Positions 59,165-64,000 of a stretch of 64,000 nt of DNA are shown here, in pieces; position 1 is the stretch's first letter; each line of letters opens with the position of its first letter. This DNA is from Thermithiobacillus plumbiphilus (GTDB lineage Bacteria > Pseudomonadota > Gammaproteobacteria > Acidithiobacillales > Thermithiobacillaceae). The notes below the pieces were generated by a model that was not told the DNA's origin, did no database searches, and saw only the letters and a program-made list of their open reading frames with translations. Position numbers and translations under genes: made by a program. Location: assembly GCF_038070005.1 (NCBI RefSeq), contig NZ_JBBPCO010000001.1, positions 334,631-398,630 of the forward strand, given 5' to 3'.

Positions 59165-59950
59165 ATGTCGATAGACTGGACGGAAGCAGGCCTCGTTTCG
59201 TTGATCATTTTCGTCGCGACACTGATCCATGGCATCGCAGGTTTCGGTTTTGCCCAGGTCGGCATGGGCTTTCTACCACTTGTCTTGCCACCGGCGGCGG
59301 CCTCGATCGTATTCACGCCATTGGCGGTGATCAGCAATGCCCGGGTGCTGTGGAGCGTGCGCGGAAGCTTCACCCTGCGGGACTGGCTGGTGCCAGTGAT
59401 CGGCCTTGCGTTCGGCATGCCCCTGGGCATGTATTTTTTCAGTCAGATGGACAAACGCATCCTGCAGATCGCGATCGCGTTGACCTTGCTGGTCTCGGTG
59501 GCCTTGATCGCCTTTGCCCGTATTTCCCCCAAGGGCAAGCAGTGGATCAAGGGCCTCAACTTTAGGCCAAGCACCGGTTCAGGCATCACGGCGGGATTTC
59601 TGGCGGGCATTCTGGGCGGCGCGGTTGCCATCCCCGGCCCCCCCATGATCCTTTACGGCGCCTTCCTGATGGCCACCGGGGCGTGGAAGTCGGAACATAT
59701 GAAGGCGGTCTTCACCGCCTTTTTCGGCACCCTGATGCTGTATCGCTTCGGCGCGCTGCTTTTTACAGGAAGGGTGGAAAGCAGCCTGATGCTGCTGGCT
59801 GCCATCTCCTTGCCCGCGCTTTTTCTGGGCGCCTGGGCAGGCATCAAGATCTATAACAAGATTCCCCAGAAGACCTTTCAATGGCTGGTACTGGCCATGC
59901 TCACCATCAATGCGATCGTGCTTCTTTTCAAGGCGGGATCGGAATTTTGA
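59165..59950 (+). CDS. TauE/SafE-family membrane permease
   Basis: 261 residues with about seven or eight hydrophobic helices in two repeats. GIAGFGFAQVGMGFLPLVLP and the second-half GITAGFLAGILGGAVAIPGPP are typical of the family, whose members export sulfite, sulfoacetate or related anions. GGAGAAAGGC precedes the ATG. Next to sulfur-oxidation genes, a sulfur oxyanion is the natural cargo, but this is an inference. Confidence 0.88.
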   Translation: MSIDWTEAGLVSLIIFVATLIHGIAGFGFAQVGMGFLPLVLPPAAASIVFTPLAVISNARVLWSVRGSFTLRDWLVPVIGLAFGMPLGMYFFSQMDKRILQIAIALTLLVSVALIAFARISPKGKQWIKGLNFRPSTGSGITAGFLAGILGGAVAIPGPPMILYGAFLMATGAWKSEHMKAVFTAFFGTLMLYRFGALLFTGRVESSLMLLAAISLPALFLGAWAGIKIYNKIPQKTFQWLVLAMLTINAIVLLFKAGSEF

Positions 59951-59962
59951 GGAGAGATGACA

Positions 59963-61405
59963 ATGTCACAGCAGCTTTGCATCCTGCAGATCAACGATAC
60001 CCATGCCTACCTGGAGCCGCATCAGGAACTGTTCTGGGAGGGGGATCAGGCGGTTTATCGGGAGGCAGGCGGCTATGCCCGCATCGCCACCCTGTTTTCA
60101 CAGGCGCGCGCCGAGCATCCGGATGCTGTGATTGCACTGGATAACGGCGACACCATCCACGGCACCTACGCCGGCGTGCATTCCCGGGGCGAGGCCTTCA
60201 TCGAGCCCCTGAATGCGCTGGGGCTGGATGGCATGACGGCACATTGGGAGTTCGCCTATGGCCCGGCCCAGTTCGGCAAGATCGTGCAGGCGCTGCATTA
60301 TCCCATGCTCGCCATCAACTGCTATGACAAGGACAGTGATGAGCTGGTCTTCCCGCCCTACCGCATCCTGGAGCGCGCCGGGATCAGGATCGGGGTGATC
60401 GGGATTGCGGCGACCATCATCGACAAGACCATGCCGCCGCATTTCAGTACCGGCCTGCGCTTCACTCTGGGGCGCGACGAACTGCCCGGCCATATCCGCC
60501 ACCTGCGCGAAACGGAAAAGGTGGATCTGATCGTGGTCCTGTCGCACCTGGGTTTTCCGCAGGAAGTGAAACTGGCCGAGCAGGTGGACGGCATCGACGT
60601 GCTGCTCAGTGGTCACACTCACAACCGGGTCTATGATGCCAAGGTGATCAATGGCGCGATCATCATGCAGTCGGGCTGTCACGGCTCCTTTGTTGGGCGT
60701 CTGGACCTGGAGATCGAGGCAGGAAGGATCCGCGAGTGGCGCCATCGCTTGCTGGTGGTGGATCAGTCCATCCCAGCGGATCCGGCGATGCAGCAAATGA
60801 TCGATGACATCATGGCGCCGCACCGGGCGATGCTTGAGCGGGTGGTCGGTCATACTGCGACGGCGCTGAACCGCAATACGGTCCTGGAAGCTACCATGGA
60901 CAATCTGCTGCTCCAGGCCATAGCCGAAGCAGCCGGCACCAAAATCGCCTTTTCCAACGGCTGGCGCTATGGCGCGCCGGTGATACCCGGCCCGATGACC
61001 ATGAATGATCTGTGGAACATCGTGCCCACCAACCCGCCGATATCCGTGGTTGAACTTAGCGGTCGGGAACTCTGGGACATGATGGAAGAGAACCTGGAGC
61101 GAACCTTCGCCTGCGACCCTTATCAGCAGATGGGGGGTTATGTGAAGCGTTGCCTGGGCGTGAACATCTACATCAAGGTGGAAAACAAACCGGGGCTGCG
61201 CATCCAGCGTTTCTTTGTCGATGGCGAGCTGCTTGACCCTGAACGCTCCTACACCTGCGCCTTCATCACCGAACAGGGCGTGCCGGCGAAATACGGCAGC
61301 AATCGCCGGCATCTGGAAATACATGCCATCGAGGCGCTCGAAAGATACCTTGCCCGTCATGACCCGGCGAACGCCAACCTGCACGGCAGCGTGGTGGCGG
61401 TATAG
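59963..61405 (+). CDS. 5'-nucleotidase / SoxB-like metallophosphoesterase, cytoplasmic
   Basis: 480 residues from the second ATG (59963), which has GGAG 8 bp upstream. Metal ligands: LQINDTHAYLEP, ALDNGDTIHG, VLSHLG and LLSGHTHNRVYD. The usual GNHEFD is replaced by AHWEFAYG, as in the GHWEF of SoxB thiosulfohydrolases. A UshA-like C-terminal domain follows, with FSNGWRYGAPVIPGPMTM, also close to SoxB. Unlike SoxB it has no signal peptide. Could hydrolyse a nucleotide or a sulfated/sulfonated substrate. Confidence 0.8.
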   Translation: MSQQLCILQINDTHAYLEPHQELFWEGDQAVYREAGGYARIATLFSQARAEHPDAVIALDNGDTIHGTYAGVHSRGEAFIEPLNALGLDGMTAHWEFAYGPAQFGKIVQALHYPMLAINCYDKDSDELVFPPYRILERAGIRIGVIGIAATIIDKTMPPHFSTGLRFTLGRDELPGHIRHLRETEKVDLIVVLSHLGFPQEVKLAEQVDGIDVLLSGHTHNRVYDAKVINGAIIMQSGCHGSFVGRLDLEIEAGRIREWRHRLLVVDQSIPADPAMQQMIDDIMAPHRAMLERVVGHTATALNRNTVLEATMDNLLLQAIAEAAGTKIAFSNGWRYGAPVIPGPMTMNDLWNIVPTNPPISVVELSGRELWDMMEENLERTFACDPYQQMGGYVKRCLGVNIYIKVENKPGLRIQRFFVDGELLDPERSYTCAFITEQGVPAKYGSNRRHLEIHAIEALERYLARHDPANANLHGSVVAV

Positions 61406-61416
61406 AACAGATCAGT

Positions 61417-63435
<2,019 letters not shown>

Positions 63436-63514
63436 GGCAGTCCCTTTGTGATTTACATGTTATGACTGCCACCCGCCTGACGGGTTCGGACCGGGCCGCT
63501 CCGACTTTGGTGAA

Positions 63515-63943
63515 TCAGCCAAACAGCCGGTTCCACCAGCGCCGCCGGCCTTCGGGCGTGATCTGCTGACTTTTGAGGTCTTCCGGGGCCAGGCGGCTCA
63601 GGATCCAGCCCGGCAGGATCAGCTCGCCACTGGAGCCGCAGGAAGAACCAAGATTGTTGGGATCGAAGATCTTCACCATGCCTGGATCCTGCAGGTCATC
63701 GGCATAGACGATGCCGAGATAGTCCTCGTCGTGATCGCGCCGCAGCAGGGTGTCGATTTCTTCCAGGAATCGGAGGAAGGCCTCGGTGGAAAGGGGGGCT
63801 GCAGGCACACCTTCTCCGATAAAATACACATACCACTGGCCATCGTTGCGGGCCCGCAGCACCTCCAGGAAGGCGTCCCACTGCGGCCAGCGCAGAATGC
63901 CCTTGAAAGTGCCCTTACTGAACTTTTCCGTAAACTCGCCCAT
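63515..63943 (-). CDS. conserved-looking hypothetical protein (142 aa)
   Basis: Not recognised. A compact soluble alpha/beta protein rich in Trp (LRWPQWDAFLEVLRARNDGQWYVYFI), with an acidic middle (DTLLRRDHDEDYLGIVYADD), ending RRRWWNRLFG. No signal peptide. GGAGAGAGC precedes the ATG at 63943. 79 bp upstream of the DUF255 gene on the same strand. Confidence 0.7.
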   Translation of the reverse strand: MGEFTEKFSKGTFKGILRWPQWDAFLEVLRARNDGQWYVYFIGEGVPAAPLSTEAFLRFLEEIDTLLRRDHDEDYLGIVYADDLQDPGMVKIFDPNNLGSSCGSSGELILPGWILSRLAPEDLKSQQITPEGRRRWWNRLFG

Positions 63944-64000
63944 GCTCTCTCCAGATCATTCGCCCAGCCCGCAACAGGATCTCCCGCTGCTGCGGCGCAA

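Overview
The window reads as a chromosomal segment of a GC-rich, Gram-negative gammaproteobacterium-like bacterium, most probably a sulfur-oxidising chemolithotroph of the Acidithiobacillia type. That placement is an inference. It rests on a sulfide:quinone oxidoreductase that, as I recall the sequence, matches the Acidithiobacillus ferrooxidans enzyme along its whole length, on a sigma54-controlled sulfide/cytochrome bd operon, and on standard proteobacterial housekeeping blocks (rpsF-priB-rpsR-rplI-dnaB, ybgC-tolQRAB-pal-cpoB, ruvCAB). Nearly all of the sequence is coding.

Layout. 1-6480: glycogen and alpha-glucan metabolism, with glgB (3' end outside the window) divergent from glgC, a GH57 glycosidase, a ROK glucokinase and a small membrane protein. 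6483-11053: a HugZ-like FMN protein, an HDOD-GAF protein, three small unknown genes and an MscS channel. 11091-16144: rsmJ, metH and mug. 16235-18900: an eroded mobile island with a Tus-like terminator protein behind an AT-rich repeat-bearing leader, a gutted integrase, an intact antitoxin whose toxin is broken, and a DUF2283 scar. 18945-32051: ycaO, mazG, glgP, pepP, a DUF3683/FAD/Fe-S oxidoreductase, radA and alr. 32082-37172: dnaB, rplI, a YybS-type membrane protein, rpsR, priB and rpsF, then a VapBC pair and tRNA-Lys. 37230-50845: queC, queE, the Tol-Pal system, ruvCAB, yebC, plsC, nadA, aspS and a zinc-ribbon protein.

50957-61405 is the most interesting part. Eight minus-strand genes lie tightly together: a metallo-beta-lactamase-fold protein that has lost its metal ligands, cydP, cydA, cydB, cydX, a truncated hemoglobin, a rhodanese and sqr. 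A textbook -24/-12 (sigma54) promoter stands directly before the first gene. A perfect dyad about 100 bp further upstream lies in front of a divergent PAS-sigma54 activator. Downstream of the activator, and overlapping it, are a second QueC-like protein, a TauE/SafE permease and a SoxB-like cytoplasmic metallophosphoesterase. The simplest reading is one regulated module: SQR feeds sulfide electrons into quinol, sulfide-resistant bd oxidase burns the quinol, and the rhodanese, the MBL-like protein and the globin handle sulfane sulfur, persulfide and O2/NO. 61417-63943 holds a YyaL/DUF255 thioredoxin-fold protein and a conserved-looking unknown.
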